A stretch of 25,355 nt of DNA from Planctomycetota bacterium (lineage in GTDB: Bacteria; Planctomycetota; Planctomycetia; Isosphaerales; Isosphaeraceae): NCBI GenBank assembly GCA_021777685.1, contig JAJYDH010000016.1, forward strand, positions 1 through 25,355. The letters run 5' to 3'. Made by a program: the position numbers and the translations under genes. Positions 7,575-15,310 of the stretch are shown piece by piece (within the stretch, counting starts at the first letter, position 1; each line of letters opens with the position of its first letter). The notes beneath the pieces were generated by a model. That model searched no databases, was not told where the DNA came from, and saw nothing but the letters and a program-made list of their open reading frames with translations.

Positions 7575-8600
7575 ATGAAGAAGCGTCGAGAGGGATTTGG
7601 CCCGTCCATCCTTGATGTCCTGGAAGACCGGATCGTGCCAAGTTCCGGGGGGCTCGCGGTCCATGCGTCGGCGACCGGCCTGGCGTCGGCCGGCGCCGAG
7701 GTCCAGGCGGCTTATTCCGCGTTCGCGACCTCGGTCCGACAGTCCGAGTTGGCGCTCCTGCCGGGCGCCTCGGGTACCGCGGCTTCGGTCTCGGCCCAGG
7801 TCTCGCAGGAGGTCTCGACCCTCGGGAACGCGATCGCCTCGGCCGTCCAGGGCGTCGCGAGCGGCAACGCCGGGTCGCTGCTCTCGCGGCAGTTGACGGG
7901 CGCCTCGCCGGGCAGCCTCGCTTCGGGACTCAACCAGGTGATCCTGGCCGCCTCGGCGGGTTCGGCCGGCGGGACGGTGCCGCCGGCTACGCTGCCCCTG
8001 TTGTTCACGGCGGTCGACGGGGCCATCGCCGCGTCGCTCAACTCGACGGCCGTCGAGGTCTCGATCGACGTCGCCGTCCACGCCTCGGGCGCCGGGGGGA
8101 CGGGCTCGACCGGCTCGCCGGTCAATACCGCCCAGTACGCATCGAGGGTCAACGCCGGTTACGCCGGGTTCGCCACGTCCGTCAGGCAGGCCGAGAGCGC
8201 GCTTGTCGGCCCCGGCGGGGCGACGGCCGCCGTGAACCTCGCGGTCGTGATGGGGGAGCAGATCCAGTCGCTCGCCTCGACCGTGGCCGGCGCGGCCGGG
8301 GGCGCGAGCGCTTCCGTGATCCGCGGGCAATTCCTCGGCTCGACGCCGTTCGCGCTGGAATACCAGCTTGCGAGCCTCATCTCGGCCTCGGCGACGGGTT
8401 CGGCCGACGGGTCGGTGCCCGCATCGTCGTTGCCGCTCCTGTTCACGGCGATCGACGCGGCGATCGCCTCGTCGTACAACACCTCGGCCGTGGAGGGGAA
8501 CCTGCTGGCCTACGCCCCGCCGGTCTCGATCATGCAACTGAACGGCAAGGGCGCCGACACCACCCTCTTCAGCTCCTACGGCGTCTTCTTCGCGTTCTGA
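7575..8600 (+). CDS. Secreted or surface protein with LEDR N-terminus and an internal duplication
   Basis: A 341-residue Ala/Ser/Gly/Val-rich protein. The N-terminus (KKRREGFGPSILDVLEDRIVPS) has the LEDR-x-x-P/L-S signature that I associate with planctomycete exported proteins, where it seems to act as the leader. The body is a tandem duplication of roughly 150 residues: YSAFATSVRQSELAL matches YAGFATSVRQAESAL, and LPLLFTAVDGAIAASLNST matches LPLLFTAIDAAIASSYNTS. No enzyme motif is visible. Heptad-free, small-residue-rich helices suggest a structural or adhesive role, which is inference. Start choice is uncertain: ATG 7575 fits the promoter spacing but lacks a good Shine-Dalgarno; GTG 7554 adds seven residues. 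It is transcribed away from the unknown protein at 5793-7115, with palindromes between. Confidence 0.72.
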   Translation: MKKRREGFGPSILDVLEDRIVPSSGGLAVHASATGLASAGAEVQAAYSAFATSVRQSELALLPGASGTAASVSAQVSQEVSTLGNAIASAVQGVASGNAGSLLSRQLTGASPGSLASGLNQVILAASAGSAGGTVPPATLPLLFTAVDGAIAASLNSTAVEVSIDVAVHASGAGGTGSTGSPVNTAQYASRVNAGYAGFATSVRQAESALVGPGGATAAVNLAVVMGEQIQSLASTVAGAAGGASASVIRGQFLGSTPFALEYQLASLISASATGSADGSVPASSLPLLFTAIDAAIASSYNTSAVEGNLLAYAPPVSIMQLNGKGADTTLFSSYGVFFAF

Positions 8601-8769
8601 TCGCCGCGAGGTCTCGGGGCCGACGCGCCTGATTTCCCCGGTGAGAGGTGGATTGGGTTTGAATCCGGCCGGTCGATCGGTTCCAGTAGACGTAGACCGC
8701 CCACATCCGGCGGCGCCGGAGTGGCGCCGACCGTCGCCCTTGCCTCGCGGACTTTCGGGGAGAAGATCG

Positions 8770-9807
8770 ATGACGTCCCGCCTGCTTGCAGCCCTCGGAC
8801 TGGCCTCCCTGATGGTCGGCCTCGCCTCCGCCCAGGACAAGCCGACCCTCCTCGACAAGCCCTCGGCCGAGGCCGCGGTCAAGAAGGCGCTCGAGGCCGC
8901 CGGCGACGACCTGCCGAAGGCGATCTCGATCCTGGAGGCCGCCCAGAAGCAGTTCCCCGACAGCCGGGAGGTCATCTTCCTCCTCGGCGCCATGTCGGTC
9001 GTCCAGGGCGAGGACACCAAGGTCCAGGCCGACCGGATTGCCCTGTTCCACAAGTCGACCGCGGCGTTCGCCCGGCTCTCGCAGCTCGGCAAGGAACTCA
9101 AGCCGAACGAGAAGGGCTTCATGGGCCGGAGCCAGATCGGCGAGGCCCGCGCCCTCTCGCTGGAGGGCAAGACGCAAGAATCCCTGGCGACGATCAAGAA
9201 GGCCATGACCCTGGGGTTCGACGACCTCGACTCGCTCGAATCGGAGAAGGATCTCGAAAGGGTCCGCAAGCTCCCCGAATACAGGGCGGCGGTCGAGGCG
9301 GCCTACAAGGCGAGCATCGCCGAGCAGAAGAAGGAAGTCGCCGAGGAGATCTCGCAGACCAAGGCGTTCCCCTTCGACTTCGAGCTGAAGGACACCGACG
9401 ACAAGACCGTCGCCCTGGCCGACTACAAGGGGAAGGTGACGATCGTCGACGTCTGGGGGACCTGGTGCCCCCCCTGCCGCAAGGAGATCCCCCACTTCGT
9501 CGAGCTCCTCAAGCAGTACAAGGACAAGGGGCTGGAGATCGTCGGCATCAACTGCAACGAGGAAGGGACCCGCGACGAGGTCAAGGCGACGATCAAGGAC
9601 TTCGCGAAGAAGAACAAGGTCGAGTACCGCTGCCTTCTCAACGACGACAAGACCGAGGGCAAGATCCCCGGCTTCCAGGGATACCCCACGACGCTCTTCC
9701 TCGACCGCTCGGGCAAGGTCCGGCTGATGCTGGTCGGTTACACCCCCAAGGCCCGACTGGAGGCGATCATCGCGACCCTGCTTGACGAGCCCGCCAAGGG
9801 CAAGTGA
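8770..9807 (+). CDS. Secreted helical-repeat plus TlpA/ResA-like thioredoxin protein
   Basis: A 345-residue exported thiol-disulfide protein. Residues 1-21 form a signal peptide (MTSRLLAALGLASLMVGLASA). Residues about 30-190 are helical and TPR-like (KAISILEAAQKQFPD; ARALSLEGKTQESLATIKKAMTLGFDD), with a charged linker. The C-terminal 140 residues are a thioredoxin fold: VTIVDVWGTWCPPCRKEIP carries the redox pair C233-P-P-C236, GINCNEEG follows, and GYPTTLFLD contains the expected cis-proline. This resembles TlpA/ResA-type reductases with an added repeat domain, a layout I associate with planctomycetes. The ATG at 8770 follows GGGGAG by 7 nt and starts the signal peptide; the open frame further upstream is not used. 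Whether it reduces cytochrome apoproteins or other secreted thiols is unknown. Confidence 0.86.
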   Translation: MTSRLLAALGLASLMVGLASAQDKPTLLDKPSAEAAVKKALEAAGDDLPKAISILEAAQKQFPDSREVIFLLGAMSVVQGEDTKVQADRIALFHKSTAAFARLSQLGKELKPNEKGFMGRSQIGEARALSLEGKTQESLATIKKAMTLGFDDLDSLESEKDLERVRKLPEYRAAVEAAYKASIAEQKKEVAEEISQTKAFPFDFELKDTDDKTVALADYKGKVTIVDVWGTWCPPCRKEIPHFVELLKQYKDKGLEIVGINCNEEGTRDEVKATIKDFAKKNKVEYRCLLNDDKTEGKIPGFQGYPTTLFLDRSGKVRLMLVGYTPKARLEAIIATLLDEPAKGK

Positions 9808-9882
9808 TCGCCACCGGCACCATCCCGCCGGAATGGCATCCATATCTCTGATGGACGCGCGGACCTCCTCACGCAGCTCGGG

Positions 9883-9912
9883 TTGACGCTCCGGTCGTGT
9901 TTTTCTAAAGTC
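9883..9912 (+). promoter_or_regulatory. Candidate promoter for the two-gene HTTM unit
   Basis: TTGACG (9883-9888) is followed after 18 bp by TAAAGT (9907-9912); a TCTAAA alternative gives 16 bp. It lies 64 bp before the TTG start of the first gene. The -35 hexamer is identical to the one proposed for the LEDR gene. Confidence 0.5.
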
Positions 9913-9975
9913 CCGATCACTCATGGACGAGGACGACCGCGAGCTTCTCCCGAGCCCCCGGGCGAGGAGGTGCCT

Positions 9976-10518
9976 TTGTACTGGCGATGGAACGCCCGCC
10001 GACTGGCCATCTCGGCCTTCTTGATCCCCCACCTGTTCGCGGTGGCGATCATCAACCTGCCGGACTCGGCGCTCCGGCAGCGGCTGATCGAGCCGGTGAT
10101 GCATTACCTGGTCCCGATCGGGCTCGATCAGGCCTGGGGGATGTTCGCCCCCAACCCGGTGATGCACCCGATGGTCCTGGAGGTCGTCACGACCGACAAG
10201 GACGGCATCCAGCGGATGTTCGCGTTCCCGAAGATGACCGACTTCTCGATCTGGCGAGCGATCCCCCGGGTCCGGCATTCGAAGTTCGCCAGCAACTGCG
10301 GCGCGGCCGATCGGCCGAGCCATCGCGAGGTCGCGGCCAAGTATGCGGCCCGGAAGCTCAACATCCCGGCCGCTTCCTATCCGATCGAGGCCGAGGTGCT
10401 CTACCAGGTCCGCGAGACCCCGCCGCCCGGCCAGCCGCCGCGCGATCCCATGAAGCCGCCGGTCCCCCAGTCGCTCCAGACGTTCCGATTCTCGACCCCC
10501 GCGGAGGTCCAGCAGTGA
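9976..10518 (+). CDS. Small protein coupled to HTTM gene, DUF5819-like
   Basis: A 180-residue protein of unknown function. One N-terminal hydrophobic helix (LAISAFLIPHLFAVAIINL, about residues 8-26) suggests membrane anchoring. The segment DQAWGMFAPNPVMHP recalls the W-x-x-FAPNP motif I associate with DUF5819-type partners of HTTM proteins; this comparison is from memory and needs a profile search. The C-terminus is proline-rich and charged. A TTG at 9976 is chosen because GAGGAGG (9964-9970) lies 5 nt upstream; the in-frame GTG at 9970 overlaps that site. Its stop TGA overlaps the GTG start of the next gene (GTGA), so translation is coupled and the two products probably work together. Confidence 0.72.
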   Translation: MYWRWNARRLAISAFLIPHLFAVAIINLPDSALRQRLIEPVMHYLVPIGLDQAWGMFAPNPVMHPMVLEVVTTDKDGIQRMFAFPKMTDFSIWRAIPRVRHSKFASNCGAADRPSHREVAAKYAARKLNIPAASYPIEAEVLYQVRETPPPGQPPRDPMKPPVPQSLQTFRFSTPAEVQQ

Positions 10519-11591
10519 TCCATCCGATCCGGGCCTGGAATGGGTTCTTCTTCGGGCTGACCTCGGCCAGGCCGCTGGGGGCGATCCGCATCGTCTTCGG
10601 CCTGCTGGCGCTGGCCAACCTGGCCTTCACCGCGGTCGACCTCGACTACTGGTTCACCGAGAATGGCCTGCTCGTGGGGGCCGACTCGCGGAACATCGCC
10701 GGCCCGCTCCAGCACTCGCCGCTCCAGTATTTCCAGGACCAGACCTCGGTCCGGGTGGCGTTCGCCTTCACCGCCACGGCCGCGGCGCTCATGACGATCG
10801 GCTGGCGGACGAAGCTGATGAGCATCCTGTTCTATCTGGGGATGCTGTCGATCCACAATCGGAACCTGGTCAGCTCGAGCGGGGCCGACGTCCTGCTGCT
10901 GACCTTCGCCTTCAACTTGATGATCAGCCCGTGCGGCGCGGCCTACTCGGTCGACGCCTGGCTCGCGTCGAGGCGACGGGGCACGCTCGCCGAGCCCTTG
11001 ATCCTCGCCTGGTCCCTGCGGCTGATCCAGATCCAGATCGGCGTGGTCTACACCCTCGCCGCGATCCTCAAGCTGGGCGGCAACCTCTGGCTCAACGGCA
11101 CCGCGCTGCATTACGTCCTGGCCAACACCGAGGTCTACCGATTCGACCTCGGCTTCCTGACCCGGTATCCGATCCTGATCAACCTGATGACCTACTCGGC
11201 CCTGGCGATGGAATTCGCCCTGGCCTTCCTGATCTGGTTCCGAGCGGCCCGCCCGACGGTGCTCATCCTGGGGCTGATGCTCCACACCGGCATCCTGATC
11301 ACGATCAACATCCCGATCTTTGGCGAGCTGATGTGGACCGGCTACCTCGCCTTCCTGACCCCGCCCGAGTTCAACGCCCTGCTCCGCGCGGTCGACGTCC
11401 GACGGCTGTTCCGCCGGCCGACGTCCGAGGCCGCCGCCGTGGACGAACCGGCCGAGGTCGCAACGCCGGCCTTCCGCCCCGCCTCGATCTTCGTCAGGCT
11501 CGACGGACCGGCCGCCCTGGCGGGGCCGCACCGGATCGACGTCGCCGCCTCCCGCGCCTTCGAGGACGCCAGGCTCGGGATGGCCGATTGA
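10515..11591 (+). CDS. HTTM domain membrane protein (vitamin K-dependent gamma-carboxylase-like)
   Basis: A 358-residue polytopic inner-membrane protein resembling HTTM (horizontally transferred transmembrane) proteins, which share the membrane domain of gamma-glutamyl carboxylase. About six to eight hydrophobic helices are visible, including PLGAIRIVFGLLALANLAF, VRVAFAFTATAAALMTIGW, LLLTFAFNLMISP, IQIGVVYTLAAILKLGGNLW, LINLMTYSALAMEFALAFL and VLILGLMLHTGILITINI. Family-like segments include YWFTENGLL near the N-terminus and LKLGGNLWLNGTALHYVL. The last 65 residues are hydrophilic and probably cytoplasmic. The GTG start overlaps the preceding stop by 4 bp. The soluble epoxidase/carboxylase half of true VKD carboxylases is absent, so carboxylase activity is not implied; the role is unknown. 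Confidence 0.8.
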   Translation: MIHPIRAWNGFFFGLTSARPLGAIRIVFGLLALANLAFTAVDLDYWFTENGLLVGADSRNIAGPLQHSPLQYFQDQTSVRVAFAFTATAAALMTIGWRTKLMSILFYLGMLSIHNRNLVSSSGADVLLLTFAFNLMISPCGAAYSVDAWLASRRRGTLAEPLILAWSLRLIQIQIGVVYTLAAILKLGGNLWLNGTALHYVLANTEVYRFDLGFLTRYPILINLMTYSALAMEFALAFLIWFRAARPTVLILGLMLHTGILITINIPIFGELMWTGYLAFLTPPEFNALLRAVDVRRLFRRPTSEAAAVDEPAEVATPAFRPASIFVRLDGPAALAGPHRIDVAASRAFEDARLGMAD

Positions 11592-11612
11592 TCCTTCGGC
11601 CTCCGGATACCG

Positions 11613-12780
11613 TCACATCCGGAAGGCATGGTCGATCGACGAGGATCGAATGATCGCGACGAGCCGGCGCCGGTAGCTCCCGACCCCCGGCGCCAGCGAG
11701 ACCGCCCGTGCCTGGTCGATGACCGCGAGGGCGTCGGCCCCCGCAGCCGCCAGGGGGCGCCCCTGGGCGGCGAGCGTCCGGGCAATGGTGGCCCGGGGCT
11801 CGGCGCGGCTCGCCTTCGAGCACTGGCGACACCTCGACGGCCCGGTCCCAGACGTCGCGGAATGGAGGGTGTCGGCGATCCGCCCCGTCGAGGCCCGGGG
11901 CTTCGCCCTCGCGGTCCAGGTCGAGCAGGACCCGGAAGGTCCGCTCCAGCCCCTCGGCGTGCCGGGCCCGGAGGAAATCGGCGCGGAGCCAGGAGAGCGT
12001 CGAGCACGACGCTCATCAAGGCGGCCGACTCGTCGGGGCTGAACGGCGACTCCCGGAGCCGCTTGGCCAGCGCCGCACCATCGACGAACGAGCGGACCAG
12101 GCAGACGGTCCCCTCGACCGGCCCGGCGTCGTGGATGGCGACGATGTTCGGGTGCCGGAGGTCGATCGCGTTGCGGGCCTCGCGGAGGAAGACCCGGTCG
12201 TCGGACGGGGAGACCACCGCCTCGGGCCGGCGGACCTTGAGGGCGACCTCGCGACAAGGGACCGCGTCCCAGGCCCGGTACACGACCCCGAACGAGCCGA
12301 CTCCGACTTTCCCGGCCGCCGGGGCAACCGCAGCTCTGGCTGGACGGGCTTCGACCCGGCGGCCGTCGGGCCGGGCGGGGCCACGACGGTCGAGGCCATC
12401 CCGTCGGGACCGCCCAGCTCCTCCCGGAATTCCGCGAATCGGTCGCGATATCGGCCAAGCGAGAGCCCGGGCTCCTTCCGCCGCCGGAATGACCACTCGG
12501 CGCGGATCAATTCGAGCAGCGTCGAGCGATGGCGCGTTAGGCTCGGATACCGCCGCAAATAGTCCTCGACCCGGGCCGGATCGCCGAGCTTGAGCCGGAA
12601 CTCCAGGTCGGCGTGGACCAGCTCGACCAGCAGGGCCAGGCGGCGGGGCTCGTCGTCGGGGAGGAACTCCTGGAGCTTCGGTCAGTCGCCCCGGCTCCAG
12701 GCGGCCTCGAAGGCGGCGATCGGCTGCTGGAGCCTCAGCCATTCGGAGTCGGACATCTCCGAGGAGTCGCCCGCAGCCAT
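11613..12780 (-). pseudogene. Decayed ECF-linked Ser/Thr protein kinase
   Basis: The remains of a planctomycete-type kinase, read only by switching frames. From ATG 12780 the usual regulatory front is visible (SDSEWLRLQQPIAAFEAAW, then LALLVELVHADLEFRL, EDYLRRYPSL and GRYRDRFAEF) but with an in-frame TGA at 12682-12684 (codon 33). Near 12320 the frame changes and the ATP-binding lobe follows: GVGSFGVVYRAWD, lysine in VALKV, HPNIVAIHDAG, FVDGAALAKRLRES. Near 12000 it changes again and runs into SWLRADFLRARHAEGLERTF; near 11830 a third switch leads to a tail ending DHAFRM. The HRDxKxxN catalytic loop and DFG are found in no frame, so an internal deletion is inferred on top of the frameshifts and the nonsense codon. 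It lies 60 bp downstream of an intact ECF sigma gene. Sequencing error cannot explain the missing catalytic lobe. Confidence 0.82.
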
Positions 12781-12840
12781 GAGCGAGGGCCCTCCCCCGC
12801 CGGCCCGTTCCCGTCGAGGATCGCCGGTCGGCGACGCCGG

Positions 12841-13446
12841 TCAGGCCCCGGGCTCGACGGCCTCCAACTCGCCCAGGAGATCCCTGATCCGCCGGAGGAC
12901 CCGGGCCACGGTCCGCTCCGAGCACCCGCAACGATGGGCGACCTCGGGGGCGGTGTAACCCTGGAAGCTCAGCTCGGCCATGACCCTCTGCGAGGGGGCC
13001 AGCCGGCGGATCAGCTCTTCCAGGGTGTCGGAGAGCACCGTCGCCTGGAGCGGCGTCGGCCCCCGATCGATGGCGTCCCAGCAAGGCCCCGAATCGGGGT
13101 CGGGCCCGGGGACCGCCTCCCGCCCCACGTCACGCCGGGCCGCCCGCCAGAACTCTTTGCGGTTGAAGCACTTGTGGATGGTGATCGTGGCCAGGAGCGA
13201 CCAGAGGCCCTCCCAGTCAGAGAGATCGTAGGGGGAGCGGTTGTCCCGCTCCCTCCGGAAGAAGCTGTTGTAGACCGACTGGACCACGTCCTCGGGATCG
13301 GCCTTGGCCCGGAACCGGGTGTCGAGCTGGCGGCTCGCCAGGGCGATCCGTCGGTCGACATACCGTCGGAAGATTTCCGCCGCGGCTTCTTCGTCGCCGG
13401 CGCGGAGCCGTGAGATCACGGCCGAGAAAGACGGGTCGATGGCCAT
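12841..13446 (-). CDS. ECF-type RNA polymerase sigma factor (planctomycete kinase-linked group)
   Basis: A 201-residue sigma factor with two domains. Sigma-2 is at about residues 10-95 (AAAEIFRRYVDRRIALA; DPEDVVQSVYNSFFRR; WEGLWSLLATITIHKCFNR). A linker follows, then sigma-4 at about 135-195, with helix-turn-helix GYTAPEVAHRCGCSERTVARVL that would read the -35 element. Length and layout match extracytoplasmic-function sigma factors. In planctomycetes such factors often sit upstream of a Ser/Thr kinase that is thought to control them; here the kinase directly downstream is a pseudogene. No anti-sigma gene is nearby. The ATG at 13446 has only a weak Shine-Dalgarno. All sigma-2 and sigma-4 segments read through without interruption, so the factor itself looks functional. 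Confidence 0.9.
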   Translation of the reverse strand: MAIDPSFSAVISRLRAGDEEAAAEIFRRYVDRRIALASRQLDTRFRAKADPEDVVQSVYNSFFRRERDNRSPYDLSDWEGLWSLLATITIHKCFNRKEFWRAARRDVGREAVPGPDPDSGPCWDAIDRGPTPLQATVLSDTLEELIRRLAPSQRVMAELSFQGYTAPEVAHRCGCSERTVARVLRRIRDLLGELEAVEPGA

Positions 13447-13500
13447 CGGTTTCGACTCACGGGCGGAGTGAGCGGGCGAGACGTCGCGTCCCTCGATTTT

Positions 13501-13506
13501 TTTATA
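13501..13506 (-). promoter_or_regulatory. Possible -10 element upstream of the ECF sigma gene
   Basis: In an AT-rich island (13496-13550) unusual for this DNA, TATAAA lies on the minus strand 55 bp before the sigma start. No matching -35 stands 16-18 bp upstream, so it may use another sigma factor or be fortuitous. Confidence 0.25.
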
Positions 13507-13841
13507 CCGGAATTTTCCGTGTCATGTTTCAGACATTTTTTCGGATCTACTCAGTAGGAGCGGTCGACGGTGCCGTGAAGCATCGAATCCGACGCAGTGG
13601 TCGGATCGCCTCGACGATGAGGCCTCGACGCCATCGGGCCCTCCGTGGAATGAGAGTGTGAGGCGTTTGTTAATCGATCCGTCGAGCCCGATCGACGCCG
13701 ATGGGAGGAACCCGGTGTGCGACCTTTTCCCGCGAATCTCGCCGCCGGAGGTCCAGCGCGGCCGGAGCCCTCCACCGGCTCGTCTCGAATCGCTTCCCAG
13801 CGGGACAGCGTCGCGGAAAGTCACAGAGATTTGACAAGTCG

Positions 13842-14017
13842 TAGGAGTTACGCGGTTGACGGTTCAGAGCTATCTCGAATCGAAAAGACGGTCAATTCCG
13901 GTAGGGTGGGCACCGCCCACCATGCTGCCTCGATCGTGGTGGGCGGTGCCCACCCTACCGGAATTGACCAATCCGAAGCCCGCCGGCTTGGACCGGTTGT
14001 CAACTGCGTAACTCCTA
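13842..14017. repeat. Outer inverted repeat surrounding dyad 2
   Basis: Arms of 19 bp, TAGGAGTTACGCGGTTGAC (13842-13860) and its complement at 13999-14017, differ at one position (a G-T pair). They enclose 138 bp including dyad 2. A further 11-bp inverted pair with one mismatch (13861-13871 and 14034-14044) lies just outside the same arms but crosses rather than nests. This looks like one dispersed element with another inserted inside it. Confidence 0.65.
13890..13969. repeat. BIME-like dyad 2: GTAG-bounded 33-bp perfect inverted repeat
   Basis: Arms 13890-13922 and 13937-13969 are perfect complements around 14 bases. Each half is itself a hairpin: GTAG (13901-13904), then GGTGGGC-ACC-GCCCACC (13905-13921); in the other half GGTGGGC-GGT-GCCCACC (13938-13954), then CTAC (13955-13958). 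The same word, GTAGGGTGGGC, is familiar from dispersed repeats in many bacterial genomes. Confidence 0.85.
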
Positions 14018-14425
14018 AAGTCGGTTCTTCATCAGTTCTGAACCCTGTGCTCTACGACTCGCCGACGGTCGGTCGCGAACCCTCCCCGGCGGTTGAGCGG
14101 TGTTCTTGTGCAGGAGTTCGACCAACCTTCGGGGTCGACCTCTCCCCCTTGTGCCGCGGTAAGGACAGCCCCCGGCGAGCCCGAGCCCGACCGCCGTCGA
14201 CCCGTCGCCGGCAGGACGGTCGGCCCGCGCGGCGAACCACGAGCATCGGATCGATCACCCCCCCATCGCTCCGCGCTCGCGGGCCCGTAGCGGCCGACCG
14301 GGAGGGCTCTCGGGCTTGTCGGGGGCCTTAATCGCTCGCGGGCGGCGGCCGGATGGCCCGAGGGTTGCAACTTCCGAGAGGGCAGGAGTCCCACTCCCGG
14401 CCCAACCCCCTCGAAGGTCGACCCG

Positions 14426-15079
14426 ATGCCCAGCAAGAACGAGGACCTGCACGGCAACGTGCCGGACAAGTCGAGCGTCGCCCTGCTCCTGATCGACGTC
14501 ATCAACGACCTGGAGTTTCCCGGAGGGGAAAAGCTCCTGGAGCACGCCCTGCCGATGGCCGACCGGGTCGCCGACCTGGCCAGGCGGGCCCGCCGGGCGA
14601 GGGTCCCGGTGATCTACGTCAACGACAACTTCGGCCGCTGGCAGTCCAACTTCCACACCCAGATCGAGCACTGCCTGACGGACGACGTCCGGGGCCGGCC
14701 GGTCGCCGAGAAGCTCCGGCCCGAGGACAAGGACTACTTCGTCCTCAAGCCCAAGCACTCCGCCTTCTTCTCGACGACCCTCGACATCCTGCTCGACTAC
14801 CTGGGCGTGAAGACCGTGATCCTGGCCGGGGTCGCGGGCAACATCTGCGTGCTGTTCACCGCCAACGACGCTTATATGAGGGACTTCCACCTGGTCGTCC
14901 CGGCCGACTGCGTCGCCTCGAACACCGAGGATGAAAACCGCCACGCCCTCGACGAGATGGCCAGGGTCCTCAAGGCCGACACCCGCACCTCGGCCGAGGT
15001 CGACCTCGACGCCCTCAAGAAAGACCCCCCCTGCCCGCCCAACCCCCAAGGGCAGTCGAGGCAGTTCGCCGGGCGGTGA
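14426..15079 (+). CDS. Isochorismatase-fold cysteine hydrolase
   Basis: A 217-residue cytoplasmic hydrolase of the isochorismatase/nicotinamidase superfamily. The catalytic triad is visible: D24 in ALLLIDVINDLEF, a lysine in FVLKPKHSAFF (K108 or K110), and nucleophile C141 in LAGVAGNICVLFTANDAY. The residues before the cysteine (GVAGNIC) fit the cis-peptide region. Members cleave nicotinamide, N-carbamoyl compounds, ureidoacrylate, isochorismate and others; the substrate cannot be told from the sequence, and no pathway genes adjoin. The last 25 residues, rich in Pro/Gln/Arg, extend beyond the fold. The ATG at 14426 begins a few residues before the core, with a weak AAGG upstream. It stands alone between repeats and decayed genes. 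Confidence 0.88.
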   Translation: MPSKNEDLHGNVPDKSSVALLLIDVINDLEFPGGEKLLEHALPMADRVADLARRARRARVPVIYVNDNFGRWQSNFHTQIEHCLTDDVRGRPVAEKLRPEDKDYFVLKPKHSAFFSTTLDILLDYLGVKTVILAGVAGNICVLFTANDAYMRDFHLVVPADCVASNTEDENRHALDEMARVLKADTRTSAEVDLDALKKDPPCPPNPQGQSRQFAGR

Positions 15080-15088
15080 GGCGGACTT

Positions 15089-15310
15089 TCATGGCCGCTT
15101 GAGAAGCTCAGAGGATGGGACCCGCTTCCCCTCGTCTTCGTGCTTCTCGGCCACGACATCGAGGGCGGCCAAGGCTTTTTCGCGGGCCGTCCGCCAGTCT
15201 GACTTCACGGCCGCCGCGATCGCCCAGCCCCCGAGGGTCGTGGCCGCCCCGGGATACCGCTTCCAGTCCGAGGTGAGGCTGACCGCGAAGTTCGGCGGGA
15301 CGGACGAAGC
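15089..15310 (-). pseudogene. Open-frame tail of unknown origin
   Basis: On the minus strand a frame ending at 15089 reads NFAVSLTSDWKRYPG, then TTLGGWAIAAAVKSDW and ALAALDVVAEKHEDEGK. Composition is protein-like but I recognise no family. Upstream it changes into the transposase-like relic in another frame, so this may be the 3' end of a separate broken gene. It converges on the hydrolase gene with 9 bp between stops. Confidence 0.35.

Larger units (their letters stand above)
13447..14425. other. 979-bp gap with inverted repeats but no gene
   Basis: No frame on either strand has recognisable domains, a credible start or consistent coding bias. The region holds the AT-rich stretch at 13496-13550 (sigma promoter side), dyad 2 (13890-13969) inside a second inverted repeat (13842-14017), and about 350 bp of featureless high-GC DNA before the hydrolase gene. 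No promoter for the hydrolase could be picked out. Confidence 0.55.

Noticed and set aside
7368..9269. A 633-codon minus-strand frame spanning the LEDR and thioredoxin genes
   Set aside because: It runs through two well-supported plus-strand genes and a palindrome, and shows no family features.
11602..11623. Hairpin TCCGGAT/ATCCGGA as a terminator after the HTTM gene
   Set aside because: Only a 7-bp stem with an 8-base loop and no T run; it overlaps the end of the kinase relic, so evidence is insufficient.
13496..13503. T-run as a terminator on the plus strand
   Set aside because: No plus-strand gene ends nearby and no stem precedes it; it is better explained as part of the AT-rich upstream region of the sigma gene.
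13522..13824. A 100-codon minus-strand frame upstream of the sigma gene
   Set aside because: No domain and no ribosome-binding site, with a Ser/Arg/Gly-rich composition typical of spurious frames.
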